A stretch of DNA of 25,927 nucleotides, from assembly GCA_003447295.1 (NCBI GenBank), contig DLZQ01000090.1, positions 1-25,927 of the forward strand. Direction: 5' to 3'. The stretch comes from Lachnospiraceae bacterium (GTDB lineage Bacteria > Bacillota > Clostridia > Lachnospirales > Lachnospiraceae). This document shows positions 7,223 through 15,385 of this stretch, piece by piece; within the stretch, counting starts at the first letter, position 1, and each line of letters opens with the position of its first letter. The position numbers and the translations under genes are program-made. The notes beneath the pieces were generated by a model. That model searched no databases, was not told the DNA's origin, and saw only the letters and a program-made list of their open reading frames with translations.

Positions 7223-7915
7223 ATGCAGAACTTTGCGAATTATTTTGCGGAATTTACGAATGGAGCCATAGCTTTGCGGCTGCTGTTTGCGGCTGTATTG
7301 GGTTGTGTGATCGGACTGGAGAGAGCGACGAAGCATCATCCGGCAGGAATGCGGACCTTCGCATTGGTATGTATCGGAGCGGCGGCTTCCGCTGTCGTCA
7401 ATATCTACCTTGGAACAGCCCTGGGCGTCGGAAGGACAGATATGGGACGTATTCCTGCCGGGGTGGTCAGCGGTATTGGTTTCCTGGGGGTGGGAACCAT
7501 CATTATTACCGGGAAAAACCAGGTCAGAGGATTGACAACGGCTGCCGGATTGTGGACAACGGCAACCCTTGGAATTATGTTGGGATCCGGAATGCTGGAG
7601 GTCAGTCTGATGATGTTTGCACTGATCATTGTCACAATGTTCGGAATTGCCAGAGTCAGTCGTGTGCAGGAGCAGTACAATCGTTACATTGGTCTGTATA
7701 TGGAAATTGATAAGTCAATGACAAGGGGAGTCTATGACTATATCAATGAGTGTGGATATGAGCTGAGTTCCGTGGAGAAAAAGAGAGATAAGACCTTAAA
7801 GGGATCGGATATTGTCCTTACAATGATGCTGGATCTGAAAAAGAGAAAAAATCATGCAGAAGTATTGTCGGAAGTGAGTCAAATAGAGGGTGTTCATTAC
7901 TTGGAAGAAGTATAA
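7223..7915 (+). CDS. MgtC/SapB-family membrane protein
   Basis: A 230-residue protein with a hydrophobic N-terminal half of about four membrane segments (residues ~15-145) and a soluble ACT-like tail. The family signature is clear: LGCVIGLERATKHHPAGMRT followed by ALVCIGAAASA and GIGFLGVGTII. MgtC-type proteins are linked to growth at low magnesium and to modulation of membrane ATP metabolism, and their exact activity is debated. The start at 7223 is preferred over an in-frame ATG at 7205 because AAAGGAG lies just upstream. No separate promoter is evident, so it probably depends on read-through of the hairpin at 7151-7190. Its place inside a sugar locus is unusual. Confidence 0.88.
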   Translation: MQNFANYFAEFTNGAIALRLLFAAVLGCVIGLERATKHHPAGMRTFALVCIGAAASAVVNIYLGTALGVGRTDMGRIPAGVVSGIGFLGVGTIIITGKNQVRGLTTAAGLWTTATLGIMLGSGMLEVSLMMFALIIVTMFGIARVSRVQEQYNRYIGLYMEIDKSMTRGVYDYINECGYELSSVEKKRDKTLKGSDIVLTMMLDLKKRKNHAEVLSEVSQIEGVHYLEEV

Positions 7916-8008
7916 TTTGAAATATATTTGTATGGGTTTAATGCAGAAAAAGAAGCAATTTTCCTATTATGTTCTAAATATAACAGACATTTGCAACATA
8001 AATTTCAA

Positions 8009-8045
8009 AATATGTATTGACATATTACATACATAAGCATATTAT
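8009..8045 (+). promoter_or_regulatory. Sigma-A promoter with the same palindrome, for the transporter operon
   Basis: TTGACA (8017-8022), a 17-base spacer and TATTAT (8040-8045). The palindrome AATATGT-ATTG-ACATATT (8009-8026) covers the -35 box, and 18 bases (8010-8027) are identical to 6128-6145. A repressor bound here would block RNA polymerase. Candidate regulators are the DeoR- and GntR-type proteins encoded in the window. Confidence 0.72.
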
Positions 8046-8079
8046 ATAGACATAAGTTACAACATAAAAGGTGAACGAA

Positions 8080-9930
8080 ATGTCAGAGAACAGAAAAGTT
8101 AAAAAAGCTGAATATGATGTTGTAGTAATCGGTGGTGGAATGGCTGGCATCTGTGCGGCACTTGCATCTGCAAGACACGGAGCCAGGACAGCGTTGGTGC
8201 ATGACAGACATGTACTGGGAGGAAATGCATCCAGTGAAATCCGAATGCATATCTGCGGAGCATCCGAGAATCTTGCGAAACCGGAGCTTGAAGAGAGCGG
8301 AATTCTCCATGAAATCATGCTTGACAACAAGAGCAGAAATGATTATTTTAATTATTCGATCTGGGATATGGTATTATTTACCGCAGTGAAGAGTCAGCCG
8401 CAGCTGACAGTGTATCTGAGTACCGCAATGGAGGACTGCCGGATGGAAGGCAATGAGATCCGTGAAATCGACGCATACCAGATCACGACAGAGACACATT
8501 GGCAGATCAGAGGGAACATATTCATTGACTGTACCGGCAATGCAACACTGGGATATTATGCAGGAGCGGAATATCGTACCGGCAGCGAGGGAAGAGCAGA
8601 ATTCAATGAACCGGATGCGCCGGAACAGCCCAATAATGATCGTATGGGAAATACGTTGTTATTCAAGGCGGTGGACAGAGGTCATTCGGTGAATTTTAAA
8701 CGGCCGAAGATCGCCAGACATTTTACGGAAGAGGAACTCAAATACAGAACACACTCTGCCGTGCACGAAGCTAAGACAAAGGGAGATGTGGATAAGGCAT
8801 ACTTACGTATGACCTCCTACAGTACCTCCTCTGTGGACTATGGATACTGGTGGATCGAGCTTCCCGGCAAGACAGAAGATATCATAGATGAGTATGAAGA
8901 AATCCGTGATGAGTTGGTGTCCTGTATCTATGGGGTATGGGATCATCTGAAAAACGGTGGTGACCATGGAGCCGAGAACTATGATCTGGAATGGGTCGGT
9001 ATGCTGCCCGGTGTCAGAGAGAGCAGGCGTCTGGTAGGAGATTATATATTAAATGAAAATGATGTCTTATCCAACAGGGTATTCGAGGATGCTGTAGCAT
9101 ATGGCGGCTGGGCGATGGATATCCATACTCCCGGAGGTCTATATGATTTTGATGAACTTCCTTCCAGAGTTGTCAGCTTTGACGGAGCCTATACGATTCC
9201 GTACCGGTCATATTGCTCCAGAAATATTCCCAATATGATGATGGCGGGACGCAATATCAGCGCTACCAAAATGGCGATGGGATCCACAAGAGTTATGGGA
9301 ACCTGTGCCATAGGAGGACAGGCAGCGGGAACCGCAGCAGCACTTTGCATCAAATATCACTGCGGGCCGAAAGATATGCCGGAGCACATGGAGGAATTGC
9401 AACAGCTTCTGCTGAAGGATGACTGTTATATTCCGGGTTATCGAAACACCGATCCGCAGGATCTGGCGAGAACCGCGCAGATCAGTGCAACCTCTGCCAG
9501 AGAAGGGTTCGCTCCGGAGAAAGTGATCAACGGAGTGTCCAGAGATGAAAACGGAATTCGAAATATGTGGAGCTCCGATGGCATAAGCCCGGAAGGAGAG
9601 ACGTTAACCTTAAAGCTTGCCTCGGTGAAAAAAGTATCCCAGGTCAGACTGACGTTTGATTCCAACTTTAATTATCCGATCAAGATTACTTTATCGAAGA
9701 AACGTCAGCTCCAGCAGAGGATAGGAGTACCTCCCGAATTGGTAAAAGATTACACTGTGACACTCTGGCGGGGAGAACAGAAGATGGCAGAACAGAAAGT
9801 GACAGATAATGACCAGAGACAAAACGTTGTAACCTTTGAGCCTACGGAATGTGATAAAGTAACCATTACGATTCATACCACCAATGGGGAAAAAGACGTA
9901 CATATTTATGAAGTAAGGGTGTATTCCTGA
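8080..9930 (+). CDS. FAD-dependent oxidoreductase 1 with C-terminal beta domain
   Basis: A 616-residue flavoprotein of the FAD_oxidored (PF12831-like) group. It has the Rossmann motif VVVIGGGMAG (14-23), a characteristic LGGNASSEIRMH (46-57), and a second FAD-contact region MMMAGRNISATKMAMGSTRVMG followed by GGQAAGTAA. The last ~150 residues look like a discoidin or galactose-binding-type beta sandwich (FAPEKVINGVSR ... QVRLTFDSNFN). No signal peptide, so cytoplasmic. Members sit in glycan-use loci, and the oxidised substrate is generally unknown. The start at 8080 (ATG) follows AAGGTG; an upstream GTG at 8071 adds three residues. It is the first gene of the transporter operon and a paralog of the gene at 13419. 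Confidence 0.85.
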   Translation: MSENRKVKKAEYDVVVIGGGMAGICAALASARHGARTALVHDRHVLGGNASSEIRMHICGASENLAKPELEESGILHEIMLDNKSRNDYFNYSIWDMVLFTAVKSQPQLTVYLSTAMEDCRMEGNEIREIDAYQITTETHWQIRGNIFIDCTGNATLGYYAGAEYRTGSEGRAEFNEPDAPEQPNNDRMGNTLLFKAVDRGHSVNFKRPKIARHFTEEELKYRTHSAVHEAKTKGDVDKAYLRMTSYSTSSVDYGYWWIELPGKTEDIIDEYEEIRDELVSCIYGVWDHLKNGGDHGAENYDLEWVGMLPGVRESRRLVGDYILNENDVLSNRVFEDAVAYGGWAMDIHTPGGLYDFDELPSRVVSFDGAYTIPYRSYCSRNIPNMMMAGRNISATKMAMGSTRVMGTCAIGGQAAGTAAALCIKYHCGPKDMPEHMEELQQLLLKDDCYIPGYRNTDPQDLARTAQISATSAREGFAPEKVINGVSRDENGIRNMWSSDGISPEGETLTLKLASVKKVSQVRLTFDSNFNYPIKITLSKKRQLQQRIGVPPELVKDYTVTLWRGEQKMAEQKVTDNDQRQNVVTFEPTECDKVTITIHTTNGEKDVHIYEVRVYS

Positions 9931-9980
9931 GAAAAACTCAGGCTAACCATAGAAAACTAAAATGTAGGAGGATTACAATT

Positions 9981-11450
9981 ATGAAGAGGAAAATTGCGCT
10001 TGCATTGACAATGGCAATGTTGGGTACCTGTCTGGCAGGATGTGGACAAGCAGATACAGACACAAATGCATCTACAGAAGCGAAAGATACTACAGCAGCC
10101 GCAGGAACCGAAGCCGCAGAAACCACAGAAGCAGAGAAGGAATGGTATGGCACGGAAGACGGAAAGACGATCACGCTTCATTTCTGGGGTGGCGTTCAGC
10201 CGGAGTACGGATATGATGATCTGTGTGCCAACTTCAATGAGGAGTACAAAGACAAAGGACTTCAGGTGGAATATGTAAGATACGTAAATGATGATAACGG
10301 TAACCTTCAGCTGGAGACCTATTTAATGGGTGGTGGTGATGTCGATCTGTTCATTGGATATGGCGGACGTACCAAAATGGACAAGCGTGTAGATTCCAAC
10401 CTGTTACTGGATATGTCCGGTATGCTCAATGATATTGGATTCAACCTGGATGATGAACTGGGTGTGGCAAACATGGCAGAGTATCATTACGACGATGGTT
10501 CCGTATATGGATTCCCTACCAAATACGAGAACTCCAGATGGATTCTAATCAATGAAGATATGTTTAAGGAAGCAGGCCTGGATATTCCTTATGATGGATG
10601 GACCTATTCCGAATTCCTTGCGGATGCCGAGAAGCTGACACATGGTGAAGGTCAGGATAAGGTATACGGCGTATGCTGGGCACGTAAGCAGAGTGGTAAG
10701 AGTATTCTGTATGCATTAGACGGTGTACTGGGTGCAAATCAGATTTACAAAAATGAGGAAGGCACCGAAGTAAATTTTGATAATGATGTATATCGTGCTG
10801 GTTTTAATCTTGTAAAAGAGACGCTGGATAAGGGCTATGCGATTCCCATTGAAGATGAATTCTCTGAGGATATCAGCGTTGCCAATACGTTCCTTCAGGG
10901 TAAATGCGCTATCATGCTTGGTGTAGCACAGATGAGACTGTGTATGGATCAGGAGAATTATCCTCATGATTTCACAACTGCACTGGTACCGGCACCCGTT
11001 CCCGATGGTGAGAAATACAACACCGAATTTTATCGTAAGCAGATTGGTACTACCGGTGCAGGAGACCTGCTGAGTATTTCAGCGAATACTAAGTATCCGG
11101 AAGCAAGTTTTGAGTTTGCAATGTGGTATTTAAAGGGAGGTATGTCCCCTCTGGTAAAGGGAGGAAGAATCCCTCTGTGGAATGGTGTTAATAAGGATGA
11201 AGTATTAAGCGTTTTGAAAGAGAAGGCACAGGGTTCCATTGATATGGATTCCATGGAGAACTATCTGTCTCTCGATACCACACAGGGTGTTGCAGCTATT
11301 AAAGGACATGCTTCTTCTGAGATCAGTTCTGCCTGGTTCGAAGAGTTTGATGCTATGTGCTATGGAAAACAGTCTGTAGATCAGACCGTTCAGAACATGG
11401 AGAAGAGAGGTAACGAACTGATCCAGACTGAATTGAGCAGTCAGAAGTAA
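9981..11450 (+). CDS. Sugar ABC transporter substrate-binding lipoprotein (family 1)
   Basis: A 489-residue extracellular solute-binding protein. A basic start and hydrophobic core lead to the lipobox LAGC with the lipid-modified cysteine at residue 21, followed by a Thr/Glu/Ala-rich linker (22-55). ITLHFWGGVQPEYG is the typical first strand of family-1 binding proteins, and the length fits CUT1 carbohydrate binders. It captures a sugar or oligosaccharide on the outer membrane face and delivers it to the two permeases. TAGGAGG (9965-9971) gives a strong ribosome binding site. The 50 bases after oxidoreductase 1 show no promoter, so it is cotranscribed. The ligand is not predictable. Confidence 0.9.
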   Translation: MKRKIALALTMAMLGTCLAGCGQADTDTNASTEAKDTTAAAGTEAAETTEAEKEWYGTEDGKTITLHFWGGVQPEYGYDDLCANFNEEYKDKGLQVEYVRYVNDDNGNLQLETYLMGGGDVDLFIGYGGRTKMDKRVDSNLLLDMSGMLNDIGFNLDDELGVANMAEYHYDDGSVYGFPTKYENSRWILINEDMFKEAGLDIPYDGWTYSEFLADAEKLTHGEGQDKVYGVCWARKQSGKSILYALDGVLGANQIYKNEEGTEVNFDNDVYRAGFNLVKETLDKGYAIPIEDEFSEDISVANTFLQGKCAIMLGVAQMRLCMDQENYPHDFTTALVPAPVPDGEKYNTEFYRKQIGTTGAGDLLSISANTKYPEASFEFAMWYLKGGMSPLVKGGRIPLWNGVNKDEVLSVLKEKAQGSIDMDSMENYLSLDTTQGVAAIKGHASSEISSAWFEEFDAMCYGKQSVDQTVQNMEKRGNELIQTELSSQK

Positions 11451-11473
11451 TAAAAGTAAGAACAGCAGTGGGA

Positions 11474-11506
11474 AGGGACGGTCGTTTTCACAGGCGGACC
11501 GTCCCT
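11474..11506 (+). promoter_or_regulatory. Intercistronic hairpin after the binding-protein gene
   Basis: AGGGACGGTC (11474-11483) pairs perfectly with GACCGTCCCT (11497-11506) around a 13-base loop. No T-run follows. In ABC operons such hairpins commonly protect the 3' end of the binding-protein message or partly block read-through, giving more binding protein than permease. Confidence 0.65.
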
Positions 11507-11538
11507 GCTCTGAAACGAACAAAAGAGGGATAAAGCAA

Positions 11539-12459
11539 ATGAAGAGCAAGAAAAAGAAGACTAAAGGAGAAAGACGAAAAATATTGCATCAGAACCTGGT
11601 TGCATATTCCTTTTTGGCACCGAGTCTGATAGGTGTAATATGTTTCAGTCTTATTCCGCTGATAATTTCTTTATATGTAAGCCTGACTGACTGGAATTTC
11701 TCCCAGGGACTCGGCAACTGGAATTTTATCGGACTGACAAACTTTATCAATCTGTGGTCGGATGAATGGTTCATTGCATCTTTGAAAAATACATTGATCT
11801 TCACCGTCGTAACTGTGCCTATCGGACTTTTCCTGGCAATTATAATGGCGGTGCTGATAGATGAATTTTGTCATAAGAAAATAGCAGGTGTGGTACGTGT
11901 TGCTATGTATATGCCGCATATCTGTAATATTGTGGCAATTTCCGTTGTGTGGATGGCCTTGTATTCTAAATACGGACCTTTTACGCAACTGATGAGGATT
12001 CTCGGATGGCAGGATCCTCCTCGATTCCTGGCAAGCTATGAATGGGCACTTCCTGCGATCATGCTGGTCGTAATCTGGGCGAGTCTTGGATATCGTGTAT
12101 TTATGTACAGCGCTGCGATCACCGGACTTCCGAGAGATTTGTATGAGGCTGCGGAGATTGACGGAGCAAATTCTGTTCAGAAATTTTTCAAGTTAACGGT
12201 TCCGCTGTTGAAACCTACGACCTTTTTCCTGACAATTACAGGTATTATATCCAGCTTTAAAGTATTTGGATATACGAACGTTATGACAGGCGGTGGTCCC
12301 GGAAGTTCTACCTACACACTGGTTTATTATATTTATACATCAGCATTTAAGTATTATAAGATGGGTTATGCTTCGGCAATTGCCGTAATTCTGTTTGTGA
12401 TGCTGCTTATTGTGACCATTATCCAGTGGGTACATAACAATAAAGAAGAGAAAGGCTAG
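11539..12459 (+). CDS. Sugar ABC transporter permease 1 (MalF/UgpA type)
   Basis: A 306-residue inner-membrane protein of the CUT1 MalF/LacF group with about six membrane helices. The first follows a basic cytoplasmic N-terminus (KSKKKKTKGERRK). The cytoplasmic EAA loop that docks on the ATPase is plain: YEAAEIDGANSVQKFFKLTV followed by PLLKPT. The GGGPGSSTYTLVYYIY segment near the end is typical of this subgroup. GAGGG lies just upstream of the ATG. It pairs with the permease 8 bases downstream. No ATP-binding subunit is encoded here, so a shared MsmX/MsiK-type ATPase elsewhere would have to energise it. Confidence 0.92.
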   Translation: MKSKKKKTKGERRKILHQNLVAYSFLAPSLIGVICFSLIPLIISLYVSLTDWNFSQGLGNWNFIGLTNFINLWSDEWFIASLKNTLIFTVVTVPIGLFLAIIMAVLIDEFCHKKIAGVVRVAMYMPHICNIVAISVVWMALYSKYGPFTQLMRILGWQDPPRFLASYEWALPAIMLVVIWASLGYRVFMYSAAITGLPRDLYEAAEIDGANSVQKFFKLTVPLLKPTTFFLTITGIISSFKVFGYTNVMTGGGPGSSTYTLVYYIYTSAFKYYKMGYASAIAVILFVMLLIVTIIQWVHNNKEEKG

Positions 12460-12467
12460 GGATTAAG

Positions 12468-13328
12468 ATGAGGAAGAATGTACCTGTTTCCAAGAAGGTA
12501 GCCAGAATATTGATCACCATTGTAATTATTCTGGTTACATTGGTTATGATTGTTCCTTTTGTCTGGATGATCTCTGCATCTTTCAAGACAGAAGCGGATG
12601 TTATGAAGATCCCTATTGAGTGGATTCCGAAGTACTTTTACCCGGATAACTATAAGAAAGTATTAAGCATAGGAACGACCAGCTCCACAAATTATCATTT
12701 CGGCCTGGCTTATTTTAATTCTATCAAGGTAGCCGTAATCAGTACGGTAGTGGCAATTACTTCCGCAACACTTGCAGGATATGCATTTGCCAAGTTGAAG
12801 TTCAAGGGCTCCAATGTATTGTTCATTGTATATCTGGCGCAGATGATGGTGCCTTCACAGCTGACACTGATTCCCAGATTCATAATGTTTATGCAGCTGG
12901 GATGGATGAATACACATTTGTCACTGATCATACCGAAGATCATTGCGGTATCTTCCACGTTTATGTTGAGACAGTCCTTCTTAAGTACTCCGGATGAGCT
13001 ACGGGAAGCTGCCAGAATTGATGGAGCCGGTGAATACAGAGCCTTTGCACAGGTCATGCTGCCGCTTGTCAAGCCGACGATTGCGGCAACGGCGACCGTA
13101 CAGTTCCTGGATGCGTGGAACAGCTACCTGGATCCTCTGGTATTTATCTCCAACTGGAAGAAATGGACGATTCCTCTGGCATTGAATCAGTTTGTCGGTA
13201 CAGAGGTAACACAGTATAACCTGACCATGGCAGCCTGTTGTATGGCGGTTGTACCGGTATTTATCGTATTCCTGTTCGGACAGAAGTTCTTCCTGAAAGG
13301 CTTGTCCGTAGGTGCGGTTAAGGGATAA
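12468..13328 (+). CDS. Sugar ABC transporter permease 2 (MalG/UgpE type)
   Basis: A 286-residue permease with an N-terminal membrane helix followed by PFVWMISASFKTEADV, the hallmark opening of MalG-type subunits. The EAA loop is REAARIDGAGEYRAFAQVML then PLVKPT. QFLDAWNSYLDPLVF is the usual segment before the last helices. It starts 8 bases after permease 1, and its Shine-Dalgarno AGGGA overlaps the end of that gene, so the two are probably translationally coupled. It forms the channel heterodimer with permease 1. Confidence 0.92.
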   Translation: MRKNVPVSKKVARILITIVIILVTLVMIVPFVWMISASFKTEADVMKIPIEWIPKYFYPDNYKKVLSIGTTSSTNYHFGLAYFNSIKVAVISTVVAITSATLAGYAFAKLKFKGSNVLFIVYLAQMMVPSQLTLIPRFIMFMQLGWMNTHLSLIIPKIIAVSSTFMLRQSFLSTPDELREAARIDGAGEYRAFAQVMLPLVKPTIAATATVQFLDAWNSYLDPLVFISNWKKWTIPLALNQFVGTEVTQYNLTMAACCMAVVPVFIVFLFGQKFFLKGLSVGAVKG

Positions 13329-13355
13329 TAAATTGAAAATGGCAGATGCAGTGTG

Positions 13356-13383
13356 GCAGGACAGGAGAAGACTCTGTGCCTGC
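13356..13383 (+). promoter_or_regulatory. Intercistronic hairpin before oxidoreductase 2
   Basis: GCAGGACAG (13356-13364) pairs with CTGTGCCTGC (13374-13383), a 9-bp stem with one bulged G. It lies in the 90-base gap between permease 2 and oxidoreductase 2. No T-run follows, so it is more likely a processing or stability element than a terminator. Confidence 0.4.
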
Positions 13384-13418
13384 TATATTGCTATAAGGGA
13401 GAAAATAAAGAGAACAAT

Positions 13419-15263
13419 ATGTCAATTCACAGTGAAACCAGAAAATATGAAGTTGTAGTAGTGGGAGGCGGACTGGCCGGTGTCTGTGCGGCGATCGCAG
13501 CTGCCAGAAAAGGAGCCAGAACAGCCATTATACAGAATCGCTCTATGTTCGGTGGCAACGCCAGCTCGGAGATCCGTATGCACATTGTGGGAGCCAACTC
13601 CCACGGTGCCAAAAAAAATCTTGGAGAGACAGGAATCCTGCTGGAGATTCTGTTGGCAAATAAACGCAGAAATCCCTATGCATCTTTTCCGGTATTTGAT
13701 TCCGTTATTTGGGAAAAAGTGCATTTTCAGGAAAATCTGGAATCCTTTTTGAATACGAATATGGATGATGTGATCCTGGAAGGGAAAAAAATAAAGGCCG
13801 TAGTCTGTCATCAGAATAGTACGGAAACCGAGTATACCATCTACGGAGACATCTTTGTCGATGCCACAGGGCACGGTACCTTAGCTACCATGGGCGGTGC
13901 AACGGGGCGTATGGGCAGCGAAGGAAGAGACGAATTTAAGGAACCCGATGCTCCGGAAGAACCGAACAGCGATACGATGGGAAACACTTTGTTGTTTTCC
14001 GCTGTGGACCGTGGAGAGCCGGTAAAATTTGTATGTCCGGAATGGGCTAATCACTACACGGAGGAAGATTTGAAATACCGGGAACATGCGAACAGCATTG
14101 CATCCCATATGGAAGGAGGCAAGTTGACCAAATTCGAAGAAGGCAGTGGAAGACTTCCGCATTTTTCCAATGTCGATTCTGGATACTGGTGGATTGAACT
14201 GGGTGGTGAGGATGACGATATTATCCGTGACGGTGAGAAAATTCGTGATGAATTGCTGAAATGTGTGTACGGTGTATGGGATCATCTGAAAAATGTGGGA
14301 AACCACGGTGTGGAAAATCTGGATCTGGATTGGGTCGGATTCGTGCCGGGATATCGTGAAAGCAGAAGAATCGAAGGGGACTATCTGTTGAATGAAAACG
14401 ATGTACTGGTCAACAGGATATTCCCGGATGCAGTGGCCTATGGTGGCTGGCAGATGGATCAGCATGTGAGAGGAGGACTTCTGGATACGGATAAGATTCC
14501 TTCACAGATCCTGAATTTTAACGGTTGTTATACAATACCATGGAGATGTTATTATGCAAAGGATTTGGAAAATGTCATGCTGGCAGGACGTGATATCAGT
14601 ACCACAAAAATGGCATTTGGGTCAACGAGAGTTATGGGAACCTGTGCTGTGGGAGGACAGGCGGTAGGCACGGCAGCAGCGATGGCTGTCAGATATGGCT
14701 GTACTCCCAGGGAGATCGGGGAACATATAGAAGAGTTGCAGCAGGAGCTTTTGCGGGATGATTGCTATATTCCGGGAGTCCGTAACCGGGATCCGGCCGA
14801 TTATGCAAAGTCAGCTAAGGTAGCTGCATCCGGATATACACATGGAAATGAACCATGGAAAGTATTGAACGGAATTGCCAGACAGGAGCAGGAGGAAAGT
14901 AACTGCTGGGAAGCACCGATCGGAGAACAAGGGGCTGAAATCACCCTCACTTATGACGGAAAATTGGTGCTGCATCAGATCCAACTGACGTTTGATACAA
15001 ATCTGACAAAAGAAATCATGCCTTCTCTTACAAGAAATGTAAGAAACCGACAGGTAAAGGGATTGCCGGATGAACTTGTACGGGATTATGATGTGCGTGC
15101 TTTCAGAGAAGGAAAAGAAGTATTTTGTAAAGAAATACGTGACAATTATCAGCGGTTAAACAGGATTTCGCTGGGGAATGTAATTTGTGACACTGTAAAG
15201 GTGACAGTTTACCGTGCTTATGGGATCCATTTCGCAAGAATTTTTGAAATTCGTACATATTAG
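13419..15263 (+). CDS. FAD-dependent oxidoreductase 2, paralog of the 8080 gene
   Basis: A 614-residue flavoprotein collinear with oxidoreductase 1. It has VVVVGGGLAG (12-21), FGGNASSEIRMH (44-55), the shared GRMGSEGRDEFKEPDAPEEP and GNTLLFSAVDRG segments, and AGRDISTTKMAFGSTRVMG late in the FAD domain. The C-terminal beta-sandwich-like region is more divergent (HQIQLTFDTNLTKE). By eye about half the residues match in the FAD part. The start at 13419 makes the length equal to the paralog; an in-frame GTG at 13353 lies inside the upstream hairpin region and is unlikely. It is probably the last gene of the transporter operon. Two copies flanking one transporter suggest either two substrates or sequential oxidation steps. 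Confidence 0.85.
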   Translation: MSIHSETRKYEVVVVGGGLAGVCAAIAAARKGARTAIIQNRSMFGGNASSEIRMHIVGANSHGAKKNLGETGILLEILLANKRRNPYASFPVFDSVIWEKVHFQENLESFLNTNMDDVILEGKKIKAVVCHQNSTETEYTIYGDIFVDATGHGTLATMGGATGRMGSEGRDEFKEPDAPEEPNSDTMGNTLLFSAVDRGEPVKFVCPEWANHYTEEDLKYREHANSIASHMEGGKLTKFEEGSGRLPHFSNVDSGYWWIELGGEDDDIIRDGEKIRDELLKCVYGVWDHLKNVGNHGVENLDLDWVGFVPGYRESRRIEGDYLLNENDVLVNRIFPDAVAYGGWQMDQHVRGGLLDTDKIPSQILNFNGCYTIPWRCYYAKDLENVMLAGRDISTTKMAFGSTRVMGTCAVGGQAVGTAAAMAVRYGCTPREIGEHIEELQQELLRDDCYIPGVRNRDPADYAKSAKVAASGYTHGNEPWKVLNGIARQEQEESNCWEAPIGEQGAEITLTYDGKLVLHQIQLTFDTNLTKEIMPSLTRNVRNRQVKGLPDELVRDYDVRAFREGKEVFCKEIRDNYQRLNRISLGNVICDTVKVTVYRAYGIHFARIFEIRTY

Positions 15264-15275
15264 TACGCTCGATTA

Positions 15276-15305
15276 TTGACATTAAATTCCCAAATTCGCT
15301 ATACT
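15276..15305 (+). promoter_or_regulatory. Sigma-A promoter of the GntR-MBL pair
   Basis: TTGACA (15276-15281), an 18-base spacer and TATACT (15300-15305). It lies 81 bases before the regulator start, leaving leader space for autoregulation. A short CGTAC/GTACG dyad overlaps the end of the previous gene. The ATATGT-ATTG-ACATAT palindrome of the other two promoters is absent. Confidence 0.65.
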
Positions 15306-15385
15306 GTTAGTAATATGTAATATCATAATGAGATCGGATAACAAAACCACAGAAAACGAAAAGGAAAGTGTTAATAGGGGGAAAT

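Noticed and set aside
7174..7710. Alternative frame ORF overlapping the MgtC-like gene
   Set aside because: Its low-complexity Cys/Gly/Arg-rich translation is typical of an out-of-frame read of a membrane protein gene.
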